Shown here: piece by piece, positions 1-10,298 of the stretch
Layout: the number at the start of each line of letters is the position of its first letter
How positions within the stretch are numbered: the stretch's first letter is position 1
Origin: Melanopsichium pennsylvanicum
Taxonomy: Eukaryota > Basidiomycota > Ustilaginomycetes > Ustilaginales
DNA: 64,000 nt
Reading direction: 5' to 3'
Assembly (NCBI GenBank): GCA_900208305.1
Contig: OAPG01000003.1
Location: forward strand, 372,001 to 436,000
Notes under the pieces: model-generated
What the model saw: only the letters and a program-made list of their open reading frames with translations
Database searches by the model: none
Told to the model about the DNA's origin: nothing
Made by a program: the position numbers and the translations under genes

Positions 1-88
1 GACTTTGGTGATTTGGCCTGTCTCAGACCGGCGAAGAGGCTGGATCTCTAAAACCAGCAGAGCGTGGTCTAGTACGTTCTTCCTGCTG

Positions 89-505
89 CTACGACTCCAA
101 AATCTCCTCGTAGTTGTCCAGCTGCTCTTCAATCTCTTTCTTGTTTCGCTGGCAAAGGTCACGATAGACATGCTGGATCTCGGGGAACAGGCTGAATTCT
201 TCGTACTGCTTCAAGTTCTCCACCAACCGCCACACCATGATCTGCGATGTGATGTGCTCCGGAGCATCGGAACGCAGCTGGAGCATATCTTACTTGTCAG
301 AGATACGATGAATGACGAGATCGTTCGCTGGCATCAGATGGCCATGCCACCAAGGAACCCTTCGCTGAGCAAGCGACCGTTTCTTTCTTGAATTTCGCCG
401 TGCGTACTCGACGCGCTTTCGCTGGTCGGGCTTGCTTCTTTCCCCTGTGCCCCTAGACGATGCTGGAAAACGGCGACGCCTGGGTAGATGTAGTAGACTA
501 GGCAT
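89..505 (-). pseudogene. Interrupted open frame, possible gene remnant or unresolved intron
   Basis: Two open stretches (71 codons, 505-290, and 65 codons, 286-89) lie in the same frame and are separated by one TAA. The first is rich in Arg/Lys and ends with a Trp-Trp-His-Gly segment. The second is helical and acidic (Glu/Gln/Asn-rich, coiled-coil-like). I do not recognise the product. The stop sits inside a GTAAGA, so it could be a 5' splice site. Splicing to the nearest AGs changes frame, and one such reading stays open to the window edge. It may therefore be a broken gene, the 3' part of a spliced gene running off the window, or chance. The opposite strand is also open here, which lowers confidence. 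Confidence 0.2.
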
Positions 506-1977
506 TCAAGCTGTTCGTAAGTGACGTAATGAGTTTTGATTCTGGAAATCGGACCTTGAGAAGATTGTCCAAGTACTGCAGCTTCGGCAAGAGCGGATTG
601 CAGTAGACTCTTGAACTAATTGCTAGAGACACACAAGGCTTCAAGCTGGATTCAAACTACCATCGTATCGTCGACTGGCAACGATGGTGCGAGCAGAACA
701 TAGTTGGATTCTGGGGACCTTATCAACGCTGCTAATACCTGTCATAGCATGCTTCGGGACAGATAGGGGTGGCAACAGTGTCTCTAGACAGCCAGGCTCC
801 GTGTCTTCCAACAGATAGCCAGTGACGAAAAGGTGCAGCGCTCGGAGGTTGTAACGTCGCCGCGACGCGTCCTTGAGTCTGTCCAGGTCCGGTCTTGTTG
901 TGTCGTCGTCGTGGATTGTCCATTTGTAGGAATTCTCGAAATTTACTTCTTCGCGATCCAGAAATTCGAGGAAGCTAGGCTCGTCTTTGCTAAGACGAAG
1001 GCTGTGACAAGCTCCTTCGCGAAAGAAAGTGATATTGAGATGAAAGCGCTTGTTCTTGTCAAGACACCAGTCTTTCTTAACACCTTACAACTCATGACAA
1101 GACAAGAAGTCAAGGTTGACTTCGACAGTATGATATAGAATGCTCATGACAAGTTTTGAGGGTACGCATTCTTCGCACTCTTGGGGATGATGGGCAAAGC
1201 CGATCAGAGTGAAATCACCTTGTTAGTGGCGTTTGCACAGAACTTACTATCGAAAAGTATTCAGTACGTTCTGCCACCAACCTTTCTGTAACGTGTGATC
1301 ACAAATGTGGAGCACATGACGACACTTGTTGCGATCTGACGGAGTGTAGCTAGGCTCAGTGAGAAATCAGACGCTGATCGTTTGCAAAGAAATAGGACGT
1401 TGATGTGCACTGAATAGCACCGAGAGTTTGGCATCCGAACGCGAAAGTAGATGGAGGAAATGGATCAAGCATCGGAGCCCTTCCCTCAAATGATGATACA
1501 TAGCCGGACGTGGCATAGCAGGAGTGTCCCGTGTGCAGTACTGATACCAGGGGCAACGCTCAAGACGACGCTAAAGTAAAACTCTTGAGCATCTGCATGG
1601 CTCGGAAACAGCGCTCAACCAGCTTTGACTGCGCAGCTTCATGGTCCAGCTTAGCCTTGCAAGATACAAAAGTTGCCCAGGGAATCCAGATCGAGCCTGC
1701 CTTGCCTGCGTCTTCGTTTTTTGATCATCTTTAGATCGACATGTTCTTCGAGAAACCTCTGACCCAGGGTTGCGGCCTGATTACAAGCGCAGCTTGAGGT
1801 ATGACGCGTGTTGGCAATGACTTTAAAAGCAGTGTGAACGCGCATGAGTTGCGTGTGTTCTGAGTACAAATACATTCGCTGCATAGCTTGCTTCCTCTTC
1901 TGGTACGCGATCATGTATCGGAGGATCCTCCAATGGGTTGGCATGGGGCTTCCGTCACATCCAATCTGTCGTATCGA
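506..1977. other. Gap with no supportable gene
   Basis: Only short open frames on both strands, none with a recognisable domain and several without an ATG. A frame at 1944-1651 (minus), just downstream of the PET191 stop, is 97 codons long and rich in basic residues. It resembles no family I know and may be 3' untranslated sequence. Confidence 0.4.
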
Positions 1978-2357
1978 TTATGCTTTATCGCCAGCGCCAG
2001 TCTCGACAGTACTCGTTCCCCCTGGAGCGTTATTCCCACTTGCTACAGGTGGAGCGTTGCCTCTAAACCTTTTGCGCATATCAAACATGCCTCGACGACA
2101 CTCGACAAACGATTTGTACAGGTGTTGGCATTCCATCGGCAGTTCCGCCATATGTGACGTGATACACTCTTGAGCCGACTTTCCATCTTTAAGGTAGCAA
2201 TCAGTCTTGAGTACGCATGCCGTGAGATCGTCTCGAATGTGCAAACACTGTGAAATCATCGAGAAGCAAGTATTCGAACCAATGTCAGAATGTCAGTCGC
2301 TGTTCGCGCTGTAGGGTAACCGGGTTTGAGATTGAGGATGCCTACCGATCCAACCAT
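1978..2357 (-). CDS. PET191: Cytochrome c oxidase assembly factor PET191/COA5
   Basis: A small twin-CX9C protein of the mitochondrial intermembrane space needed for complex IV assembly. The protein shows C5-x9-C15 and C44-x9-C54 with two more cysteines (C21, C32), followed by the family signature RRGMFDMRKRFRGN, so the identification is firm. I infer two exons: 2357-2346 (four codons, M-V-G-S) and 2247-1978, joined across a 98-nt intron (GTAGGC donor, CTGAC branch-like site, TTCACAG acceptor) in phase 0. This gives 93 aa and an N terminus like that of fungal homologues. An unspliced start at 2259 (M-I-S-Q-C) is also open and gives the same length. The C-terminal tail after RFRGN is Gly/Ala/Thr-rich and probably disordered. 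Confidence 0.88.
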
Positions 2358-2831
2358 GATATAATGAATGTGATGTTATAGCTGTGCTGTTCAAAGACGC
2401 AGACGGGGTGCAAAGGAAGAGATGGAGGGTGAATGGAAGGCGAAATCTCAGATGGTGGATGATGAGAAAAGAGATAGTGTTTCGGATGTCGGATAAGGAA
2501 GTTGACGGCCGCGGCCTGCATACTTGTTAGAATTCCTCCACTCTCTCGCGGAAACTCTCTCGCGGAAAGCCAAATCTCAAAAAGAATTAACAATAAAAAA
2601 GGCTCGAGGATGCAGTTGGCCGATTCTCAGTGTTTGCACCCTCTCAAACACAAACATTCTCTTTTCGATGCGCACCACCTATCACTTGATAGCATTGCAG
2701 TGCGACATCTAAATAGTTGCTGTGAGCTGTTTGTCGATGCGATCACCACCTCAATCTAGAAAAAAAATGTACGCCAGTGGCCAGGGAAATTTTGTGCTCA
2801 GATTGCACGAAGTGGCCGCTCTGAAAAACAT
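2358..2831. other. Intergenic gap between PET191 and the hydrolase gene
   Basis: No gene seen. It holds the 5' flank of PET191 (pyrimidine/purine-biased, GAGATGGAGGG-like on the plus strand), one 14-bp tandem duplication listed separately, and the 3' flank of the hydrolase gene. Confidence 0.5.
2540..2567. repeat. Perfect 14-bp tandem duplication
   Basis: The unit ACTCTCTCGCGGAA occurs twice back to back (2540-2553 and 2554-2567) in non-coding DNA upstream of PET191. It may be a simple slippage duplication. Confidence 0.9.
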
Positions 2832-4382
2832 CTAAGACAGGAGCCTTCGTCTGTTCGACAGTTCCACCTCATAGGCCCGTCCATCATAATTGTCAGTAAA
2901 CATGAACGGAAGCACGCTGAAGAAGGCGACGGTGAAGAAGACAGATCCGCCCAGCAAGCCCGTTGCGATGATACGATGTTTGGGAGTTGAAAACATCTTT
3001 AGCTTGGGCTTTGTCGGATCGCGATGCGAGTGAGGTGGACGGTCGCCAGGATTGGTGGTGTTGGCGAGAAGGGGAAAGCTCGTGTTGAAATCGCTCAAGA
3101 AAATACGCTGCACTGATTTGTCCGCTCGGATCATGGGATAGTCCTGATGCGATGTGCCTGCAATCACGTCAAATGTATGCTTCGGCGGGAAACCGCCAAG
3201 TCTGCCGAGAGAAAGAACAAATTGCGAGCCTCGGTCCAAGTGGCTTCCACCTTGCATCTTGGCTTGGCAATGCGTATCACCAGGTCCCGTATCGGCAAGT
3301 CCGATGGCGTAGTGAACTTTGCGTGAACGGAAGCGTTCGACAATCGCCTCTTTGCTAGCGTTGACGTCTCTACGAGCGTATCCGATCACGCTTGTGATAT
3401 TGCCAAATCCGTAACCCCAGTTGTTCCAACCATAGCACGATGCGTTCTGGTAAGGACGCTGGTCGTCCAGCCATACCCAAGAACCTGGGTTGCCCACCCA
3501 AAAGTGCAGATTGTCGTCGTACGCTTTCGTCTTTTTGAGCACTGCGTATCTTTGCACCGCCTGACCACCCATAGAATGACCGCCAACGACCACCTGCTTC
3601 ATCGACGGGAACTCGCCGGATTTGAAGATCCAGTCGGTGATGTTGTCTAAGACGTGATAGGAGCTGAGCTTGATCTCGGGTTCGTTCCGCACTCTGTGGC
3701 CCGACTGCCATTGCGATCCGCGCCAGTAAAGCTCACCATCTTTGACTGCCCCAGCTTCTTTGTCGTCCGAGTTCAAGAACACTGGACTGACGATTACAAC
3801 CTGATCAGTCGAGATGCCGTTAGCGGGGTTGGAAGCGGCGACAGCAAGCGCGTTCCGGAAGAAATTGGCGTACTTCCATGAATCACGAGGCTTTCCAGGC
3901 ATGCTAATAATAGCGCGTTGAATGCGACTGTTGTCCTGTCCCGGCTTGTAGTTTTGTGAAATGTACATAGGCATGACGAGGTTGGGCAGCACCTGCCAAG
4001 TTCGATTAAGCGTAAAACCTTGTAGATCAGGTACGGCTTTCCAGCCCATCGAGCCATCTGCCACCTGTATGGTGTCGGTAGACGGTGTCTGGACAAAAGG
4101 GACTTGAGAAAGCCAAGGCGGGTTGGAGGTTCCACCATCGTCCTTAATGATGAGCCAGTCGAGACTGGGGACGGAGCTGTTGTTGGGCACATATTGCATC
4201 TGCTGAATATCAGCCGCAGCCTTGAGTGGATCTTGCTCATCTGCGATGTACTGATACTGCGACTGTCGTCTATAAATTCTTTGGTGATCATGTTGTGTGG
4301 CAGAAGTGCTGAGCGACATCAAAAGCGCGCTCAGCGTGATTGCGACTGCCCCTGTCGAGACGCCGAGGCGACGTGACCACAT
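2832..4382 (-). CDS. Secreted or membrane-anchored alpha/beta hydrolase
   Basis: A 516-aa single-exon protein. Residues 1-30 form a signal peptide or signal anchor (MWSRR then a hydrophobic run). The lipase/esterase box G-G-H-S-M-G-G is at 267-273, making Ser270 the likely nucleophile. D364 or D369 and H412 (G-T-S-H-Q-D) are candidates for the rest of the triad. A second hydrophobic segment at about 471-495 near the C terminus, followed by a short tail ending in R-R-R, suggests a type I membrane protein with a lumenal or extracellular catalytic domain. There are several N-x-S/T sites. It looks like an uncharacterised fungal family. The substrate is unknown, so naming it an esterase would be inference. 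Confidence 0.85.
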   Translation of the reverse strand: MWSRRLGVSTGAVAITLSALLMSLSTSATQHDHQRIYRRQSQYQYIADEQDPLKAAADIQQMQYVPNNSSVPSLDWLIIKDDGGTSNPPWLSQVPFVQTPSTDTIQVADGSMGWKAVPDLQGFTLNRTWQVLPNLVMPMYISQNYKPGQDNSRIQRAIISMPGKPRDSWKYANFFRNALAVAASNPANGISTDQVVIVSPVFLNSDDKEAGAVKDGELYWRGSQWQSGHRVRNEPEIKLSSYHVLDNITDWIFKSGEFPSMKQVVVGGHSMGGQAVQRYAVLKKTKAYDDNLHFWVGNPGSWVWLDDQRPYQNASCYGWNNWGYGFGNITSVIGYARRDVNASKEAIVERFRSRKVHYAIGLADTGPGDTHCQAKMQGGSHLDRGSQFVLSLGRLGGFPPKHTFDVIAGTSHQDYPMIRADKSVQRIFLSDFNTSFPLLANTTNPGDRPPHSHRDPTKPKLKMFSTPKHRIIATGLLGGSVFFTVAFFSVLPFMFTDNYDGRAYEVELSNRRRLLS

Positions 4383-5601
4383 ACTTCTTGCCGGATGCTA
4401 TAGCGACACTATGTGGTGCTGAGGAAAGGCCGGCACGAGACATTTTATTGCATCGATGAGTTGATGGATCGTGGTTACGGAAAGTGTCACGGCGCCCACA
4501 ACAACTTTCGCAGAAGCCTCCTGCAGATGTGGGTTTACGCAACATCTCATTGTGCCTCTACATAACTGAGAGGCCTGTATCACAAAGACGCTGAGTGCAA
4601 CGAATTGTGAAAGCTTGAGCTTACACTCAACCAACATACCCGCAACACTCTTGTGACAATGCTCTTTGAAGCAGCGTGCTTTTGCAGGCTTAGGTTAAGA
4701 AGAGCACATCCCTCATCTCGCTCATCGAATGTGAAGCAAAGCGTGGGAAAGAGAGGTGGCATGTCTTGCGAGAGGGAATGGCTATGATGTGAAATGGACG
4801 CTTCATCTCGGTCTTGCGCCAAAGTCAGAAAATAAAATGGTTTTACGTAGGTGTCGCCATAGACGATATGCGTGCGCACTTGTCAAGAAGCGCACTTTAC
4901 GGGGGACAAATGGCGCGTTTGCGGATCTTGGCGCGGAGGGACGAAGATTGGACCCACCAAAGCAGTACAGTAGCTGTCTGTGTCTAGTCACTCACACACT
5001 GCGACAGCTTGAGCCTGGCCAGATGTAGTGTTGCGCTCTACTCGATATAGCGACCGGCCACATCGATTCAACGGCGAAAATTCCGTCATGCAAGGCCAGC
5101 TCCTACTTTATTTGGCGCGGACTGCAGCTTCGGGAAGACTTGAAGAAACAGAGCTTGCCTGCTTCGCGGCCTCAACACAAGTGCGTGGCAACAAGAATGC
5201 TTCAGTGTGAAGGAAAGCAAAGATTCTGTTTCTTGAAACCTTTAATTGGACCTCTTCGAAGACTTGCTGCATCGACGCGACGTCGTCATTGTGTAAGTAC
5301 TGAGGCCTTCCCAGGCATCTCCGACGCTTCATGCAAACATCAAAAGCGATTACAGTAGCCAATTGGGTCCATCAGCGTTTCTGAGAACATGAAGACGAAA
5401 AGACGAAAAGTGGCAAGCTCGGCAGAATTGATGTAAATTATGACTATAGAGAGCTTTCAAACAGAGACAAAAGTGATGAGCTTCCCGGACCCCAGTGGGC
5501 TATGAAAGCTGGGTCCAAAGAATGCGATATGAAATGTAGAGCGACTCTCTCTTCGCACGCGCACGATCAGAGCCAGTGCTTCCTCGTTGTGGACTTTCCC
5601 C
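4383..5601. other. Gap with no supportable gene
   Basis: About 1.2 kb. Open frames on both strands are short and overlap antisense. None shows a domain or a good splice model. It contains the 5' flank of the hydrolase gene and the 3' flank of the GPI-anchor-like gene, and a short AGACGAAA tandem repeat near 5393-5410. Confidence 0.45.
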
Positions 5602-6063
5602 TTAAAGCATGGCAACCAACACCGCTGCAGCTGCCACAGTGATGAAGACTGCTTTGATGGCGGCCAAGTTCAAGCCCTCCGTTACGCCATTTGCGATCTG
5701 AAGATTGTTCGGATTCGGTACAAGGTCTTTCGCATTGGATGCGGTGTTGTAACCAGCACTGCTAGCGAGGCTTTGGTACACCTGAGAAGGATAGACTGCA
5801 GGAACGGTTGCTGTTGGGACGGTGTACGAGAATTGGTAGGATGATGTAGCTGGAGACGGGCCGGGACCGCTAATCACAGTTGGGTTGCCTCCTGTGGCCG
5901 AGGCGTACGTCGTCACCGGTGTGAAGGTGTTCGACACAGTATACGAGGAGAGTGGGAAGGATGTTCCGGAAAAGGCGCTGGCTACCTGCGCAGCTGTGGA
6001 AGAGGCCAGAATAAGGAGCGTAGCTGCTAACAGAAGGACTGTAGGGTTTGGTGTTGAGATCAT
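5602..6063 (-). CDS. Small secreted GPI-anchor-like cell-surface protein
   Basis: A 153-aa protein starting at the ATG at 6063. Residues 1-25 are a clear signal peptide (L-L-L-A-A-T-L-L-I-L-A, then S-S-T-A-A-Q). The middle is Ser/Thr/Pro/Gly/Tyr-rich with little charge, as in wall proteins. The last 23 residues (about 131-153) are hydrophobic and Ala/Val-rich after a small-residue stretch (N-G-V-T-E-G), which fits a GPI-attachment signal. No enzymatic motif is visible. Likely a plasma-membrane or cell-wall protein; its function is unknown. A C-terminal transmembrane segment is the alternative reading of the tail. Confidence 0.75.
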   Translation of the reverse strand: MISTPNPTVLLLAATLLILASSTAAQVASAFSGTSFPLSSYTVSNTFTPVTTYASATGGNPTVISGPGPSPATSSYQFSYTVPTATVPAVYPSQVYQSLASSAGYNTASNAKDLVPNPNNLQIANGVTEGLNLAAIKAVFITVAAAAVLVAML

Positions 6064-7438
6064 GTTGTTTGGTGGGATAAGAACAATTGGATGGGAGTGA
6101 ATGGGGACGACAGAGGATCAAGTAAAGGATCGACCCGTTGTCAGCGGGCTACTAGAAGCTTGCGATCTTGTCGATAGAGGACTTGTCGGTGTAGCTCTGA
6201 TGTGATTGTGTAGAAGCTGAGCTGACAGGGCGATGGCTGTAAGGTGGAGAAGCAAAAGCAGGCCGCAGATAGAAGTTGCAAAGTGTAGCCAGAATTGAGT
6301 AAGGAGATGCACTTCCAGGGGCTTCGGTTATAGAGTAGTGCCACAAAAGACGGTTGGGTGAGATGGTGAGGTGATATGAGAGGAAGCGATCACAGAAGGG
6401 ATGAAGTTGGACAATATCCAAAGGGGAGCGTGCGGGGAAGGCAACCATTTCAGCAATCTCGGTCTCATTCAGCAAAAGTAGCGGTTGCACAAGCAGTCAA
6501 TGGATGGGATTCTGGACTGGGACCCGCTCAGCAAATACACATACGCAGTGATGGGCACTGCAAAGAACCGAGCTCTCGAACGCAGCAGGCTGCAGTCTAA
6601 CGAGAAGGGAAAAAGTCATCCTCACTCTTGCATGATGTCTGTGTCTCGTGCTGGGTCGAAGCACTCGTCACCCCCGCAAGCAGCAGTATAGCAACGGCAG
6701 CAACGCGCGACGACGATCCATCACATCAAATTTCTTAACTAATTTTCCCCGTTCCTGCCAAAAACAAAACACGAATTTGAACCAAGTTGCCGCTTGCAGC
6801 CTCGCCTATAACCTCGCTGTGCAATTTAGCAACAACGCTGACTGCAATCTAGCAGAAGAGAGACCTCGAGCGTCGTCAAATTCAGTTTCCGACTGGATGA
6901 TAAATGATTTCACAGGCCATTTTGAGCCATCCCATACCTGCCGCCCTTCCCTGCCAAATACTGTACCGTACGCTCCATTTGCACTTTGACGCCTCCTTCA
7001 ACAGCTTCGATACCCCGCCTGAGCTTGGCAGTGCTTTGCGCAGGCTCGGCATCACCGCAAGGAGCAGCTTTTTCCTCCAGCCTGACATGGGAGTCAAGTT
7101 GAAGCTCGCGGGGCTTGGGATGCTGAAGGGCCAAACCTGACCAATCAGCTTCAATCGGGTTTACGATCGGGTGCAGTTAGCGCCCAAAAGGTCCACAGAT
7201 GCCTTCTCGATCCGCCTTTTCTTACCTCTCAGCTCACGCAACACCACATTGGAGCGGTCCAAGCACACACTACTGCAGACCAGACATCGAAACTTACATA
7301 AAGTGGTCGTGTTGAGAGGGACAGAGACTGAGAAATCGAAGATCGGTGGTACGACATCGGCGTAACCTCCGTTGGTCAAAGGCGAAAGCGCGACCAAGTG
7401 ACAAGAGCCAGTGCTGAGAGCCGCGGAAGTCATTCGGT
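6064..7438. other. Gap with no supportable gene
   Basis: About 1.4 kb between two minus-strand genes. Several 60-113 codon frames exist on both strands but they overlap one another, lack domains and mostly lack convincing starts. The frame at 7442-7161 (minus) begins with GTG and abuts the end of the next gene. I found no splice model joining them. Confidence 0.4.
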
Positions 7439-8269
7439 TCACTGAGGATTCAAGTTGGCTTCCGAGGCCTTCATGTCTCTGGAGAAGAAGTCAGCTTCGA
7501 ACCTCCAACTGTCAACACTATCGAATTCGCTCCATTCTCGACCGACCTGTCCTGCCTTTTCTGCCACTGACGGATCATAAAAGCTTCCCGTCTTCACCCT
7601 GACATCTGCCTTGTATGGCACTGGCTCGATCTTGGTGTTTTCAGTATCGAACACGAACTGCGTAAGTGTGTCGCCGGTGTTCCAACCGTACCAAGGTCTC
7701 CCAGCCCATTGAACCGCGCCGTTGTTTTCTGCCGACCCCGCTGAATCGCCGTCCTTGCTGAAGTTGGCCTCAATGTAATCCTCGACGTTGTACAAGATAT
7801 CTTGCGTGTCTGTTGGATAGATCGATGGCGACTTGTGTGGAGTGATGGTGACCACTTTGCTCCTCAATCCAGCAATGACATTGGACGATGTTGCGAGCAC
7901 AATGTTGGAGAAAAGGATGAGCTGCTTAAAGACGAATCCTTTCTCAGCGCTTGTGGGTTGGTTGGTTGTAAGAGAGGGATGACGCATGCCAAGAATATCC
8001 AGTTTGGCCTCGTCGAAGGAGGGTCGGAAGAACCTGGGGCCAGGTCCTGTGTGATTTTGATACCCCAGCTCGAGCATGACTGGATGGTTTTCTTCGGCAT
8101 TGTAGGCAGATGATGACAAGCCGAGTGAGGAGATCTGGTCAGAGGTGAAGGAGATTAGAGGCGACGGAGAGATGTTGCGGACTTTCGCAGGGAGAAAGTT
8201 GAGGATCTCGGCGATGGGCATCAGGAGAGGAACCAACACCACGTCATAAGTTCCGTTGATTGCTACCAT
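7439..8269 (-). CDS. Acetoacetate-decarboxylase-like fold protein (hypothetical)
   Basis: A 276-aa protein. The frame is open upstream to 8356, but the first ATG is at 8269 (M-V-A-I-N-G-T-Y-D-V-V-L), so I start there. The pattern of an N-terminal Y-D-V-V-L-V-P-L segment, a central L-E-L-G-Y-Q-x-x-x-G-P-G-P-R-F segment and a C-terminal W-x-F-E-A-D-F strand recalls fungal proteins of the acetoacetate decarboxylase superfamily. I see no unambiguous catalytic lysine motif and make the assignment by general pattern only. It is not near genes that would suggest a pathway. It may be an uncharacterised enzyme or binding protein of that fold. Confidence 0.6.
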   Translation of the reverse strand: MVAINGTYDVVLVPLLMPIAEILNFLPAKVRNISPSPLISFTSDQISSLGLSSSAYNAEENHPVMLELGYQNHTGPGPRFFRPSFDEAKLDILGMRHPSLTTNQPTSAEKGFVFKQLILFSNIVLATSSNVIAGLRSKVVTITPHKSPSIYPTDTQDILYNVEDYIEANFSKDGDSAGSAENNGAVQWAGRPWYGWNTGDTLTQFVFDTENTKIEPVPYKADVRVKTGSFYDPSVAEKAGQVGREWSEFDSVDSWRFEADFFSRDMKASEANLNPQ

Positions 8270-8855
8270 GTTGATGGGCCTCGCCAAGGAATGCAAGAGT
8301 GTACTGTAGTTGATAATTATCTGGTGGTTATTAGGATAGTGGGGGAAAGACCCCACCCTGGACTTTGAAGCAGATTAGGTTGAAGCTAGGAAGATGTCAA
8401 TGATTTGTGTGAATGCGAGGCCGTGGAATAAGCCGACGGATCTAGGAATAGTCTCCACACCGTTGTCCTCCACCTGAAAAGGTGCGTTGCACCCTAGCGC
8501 GTGAGACAAAATCCGGTCTAGAGTCTTTGCTTGCGTTATGCTTTGCAGAAGCCGTAAATGTGAACAGAGGCTGATGCACGTTTCAACACCATCGCTTCTC
8601 GACGCTGGCTGGCCTTGACCCACGCGTTAAGTTCATGTGTAGCAAAGGCACTTTATGAATTACCGCGTTGTTATTGATGCTGACAAGCCTATGGCATCTT
8701 GCCAGGCAAGTTGGTCTCTCTCATTCACAAGAGCACTGACTTCTCACAGTCGATGCGAAATCTCATGCTAAGTCTATGAGAAGTGGATGAACTGTCTATT
8801 GTATATGATACAACCCTATCTATGCGGTTGTCTCTTCTTCTGTCTATGGCAAGAT
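8270..8855. other. Gap with no supportable gene
   Basis: Holds the 5' flank of the decarboxylase-like gene and the 3' flank of the methyltransferase gene. A frame at 8623-8375 (minus) has no recognisable content. Confidence 0.45.
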
Positions 8856-10298
8856 CTAGTGGCACCAGGTGATTTCAAACCAGAGATAGCCATGTTCGTC
8901 GTTGCGCCCTACACTAGAGCGCTTATCCAACCTGCGCCGGTTCACGATCTTCAATTCCGCGGAAGCTGATACTTCCTGGAATGAGATGGCATCAATGCGC
9001 GAACGCAGGAGATCGCTGTGCTTCGCATTTGTTTTGCCTTCGCCGCTTACCGGTTCCAGCACCAATGCAGGTGTGCCTGGCATAGTTTCGGACGGGGTCG
9101 CAGTGCTCGAAGCACTCAGTAATGGGACTGACGCCTCAGATCTAGCACGTGGCTTGAAAGCCTCTTCAACCGTATCGGAGAGTCCTTCGAATTTGCCTGA
9201 TCCTCGGACGGCCATGATGATGTGTGCTCGAGGCGCGTTCTCGTTCGCCTCGTCTACCGTAGGTTTGCGAAGGAGCGCTTCAATCGAGGACCGGATCCAG
9301 AGGGCATGTTCGGGGGCGTAGATGACATCTGCTAGAAGGAGCAGGTCGTATTTGGGCAAATTCCGATCTTCAGGGAAGCCCTCGGTTTGCTTTCGGTGCA
9401 GTTCCAGCCAGTCTAGGTGCTCGACTGCGACGGAGACGGCTTTCGTAGCTTCGGAAGCTGGGAAGTTCTCATCGACGTTGAATCTAAGATTCTCGAGCAC
9501 CTTCAGGTGATAGTCTGTCAGCACGACATGTGCCTGGATCTTTTGTTGTCGAAGAAGCTTTGCAGTTGCCATGCCAAGCAAGCCTGTTCCAGCTCCAAGT
9601 TCAGCAATCCTGAGGGGGGTATCGGAAGTGCAAGCAAGTGCAGGGTGGAAAAGGGTCGGGTGCCGGACAAGCACATCACTAACGATGATCGATGCACCCC
9701 ATGTCTGAACACCTACTGCTGCAGCTGCATCTTGGCTTGAGCCACTTCCGCTGTTTCTGTTTGCTTCCGATCGAGAGTCCGAGGGCGGCAAAGGGTCGTC
9801 TCGAAGGGAGATTTCTATGATCTCTAATGGCAAGACGGCAGGGTGTGCCGTCGCGTCTGCTTTGTGTAAGAGGACCGGCTCGTCCAGAGGGAAGCGGAAC
9901 TCGCGCGTGATAGCTCCTGCTTCTTCGAGACTTGCATGGCCACCGAGCACGCGACCAGCCAGGTCCAAGAGCATGTCAGGAGAGGTTGTGTCTGATTCGT
10001 CTTCTTCGAGCCAGTAGAGGCCACTACCGATCAAGCGGGTGAGCCAATGCATGGCATACCTCCTCTCACTTTCGTCCACTTTGCACACATCGATGGCATC
10101 TTGGTAAGCAGCTTGGTCGCAAACATACTCTTCTCTGTCGTCATTGTACAGAGCAGTGTCTGCGCGAGTCAGTGACTTCGGAGAGTAAAGATGAGCGAGA
10201 TGTGCAAGCGCGCGGAAGATGTCGACGGCAGCAGGCTCGTTCTTGATGCGAGGCAAGCAGTTGATCGGATTCACGCGCAGCGCCAGGACTTTGGTCAT
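8856..10298 (-). CDS. Efm2/METTL21-like protein lysine methyltransferase
   Basis: A 480-aa protein with an N-terminal helical region (1-110) and a seven-beta-strand AdoMet methyltransferase domain (about 195-480). Motif I A-E-L-G-A-G-T-G-L-L-G is at 232-242, an acidic motif II-like T-D-Y-H at 261-264, and the motif L-L-L-A-D-V-I-Y-A-P-E-H at 320-331. That last motif is characteristic of family 16 (METTL21-type) methyltransferases. The long N-terminal extension resembles yeast Efm2 (YBR271W), which methylates elongation factor 2. The target is therefore inferred, not shown. The Ser/Asn-rich stretch at about 173-190 is probably a loop. It is transcribed divergently from the isocitrate lyase gene. 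Confidence 0.8.
   Translation of the reverse strand: MTKVLALRVNPINCLPRIKNEPAAVDIFRALAHLAHLYSPKSLTRADTALYNDDREEYVCDQAAYQDAIDVCKVDESERRYAMHWLTRLIGSGLYWLEEDESDTTSPDMLLDLAGRVLGGHASLEEAGAITREFRFPLDEPVLLHKADATAHPAVLPLEIIEISLRDDPLPPSDSRSEANRNSGSGSSQDAAAAVGVQTWGASIIVSDVLVRHPTLFHPALACTSDTPLRIAELGAGTGLLGMATAKLLRQQKIQAHVVLTDYHLKVLENLRFNVDENFPASEATKAVSVAVEHLDWLELHRKQTEGFPEDRNLPKYDLLLLADVIYAPEHALWIRSSIEALLRKPTVDEANENAPRAHIIMAVRGSGKFEGLSDTVEEAFKPRARSEASVPLLSASSTATPSETMPGTPALVLEPVSGEGKTNAKHSDLLRSRIDAISFQEVSASAELKIVNRRRLDKRSSVGRNDEHGYLWFEITWCH

Noticed and set aside
5..391. 128-codon plus-strand frame at the window start
   Set aside because: Mostly hydrophobic antisense of the helical minus-strand frame, with no domain.
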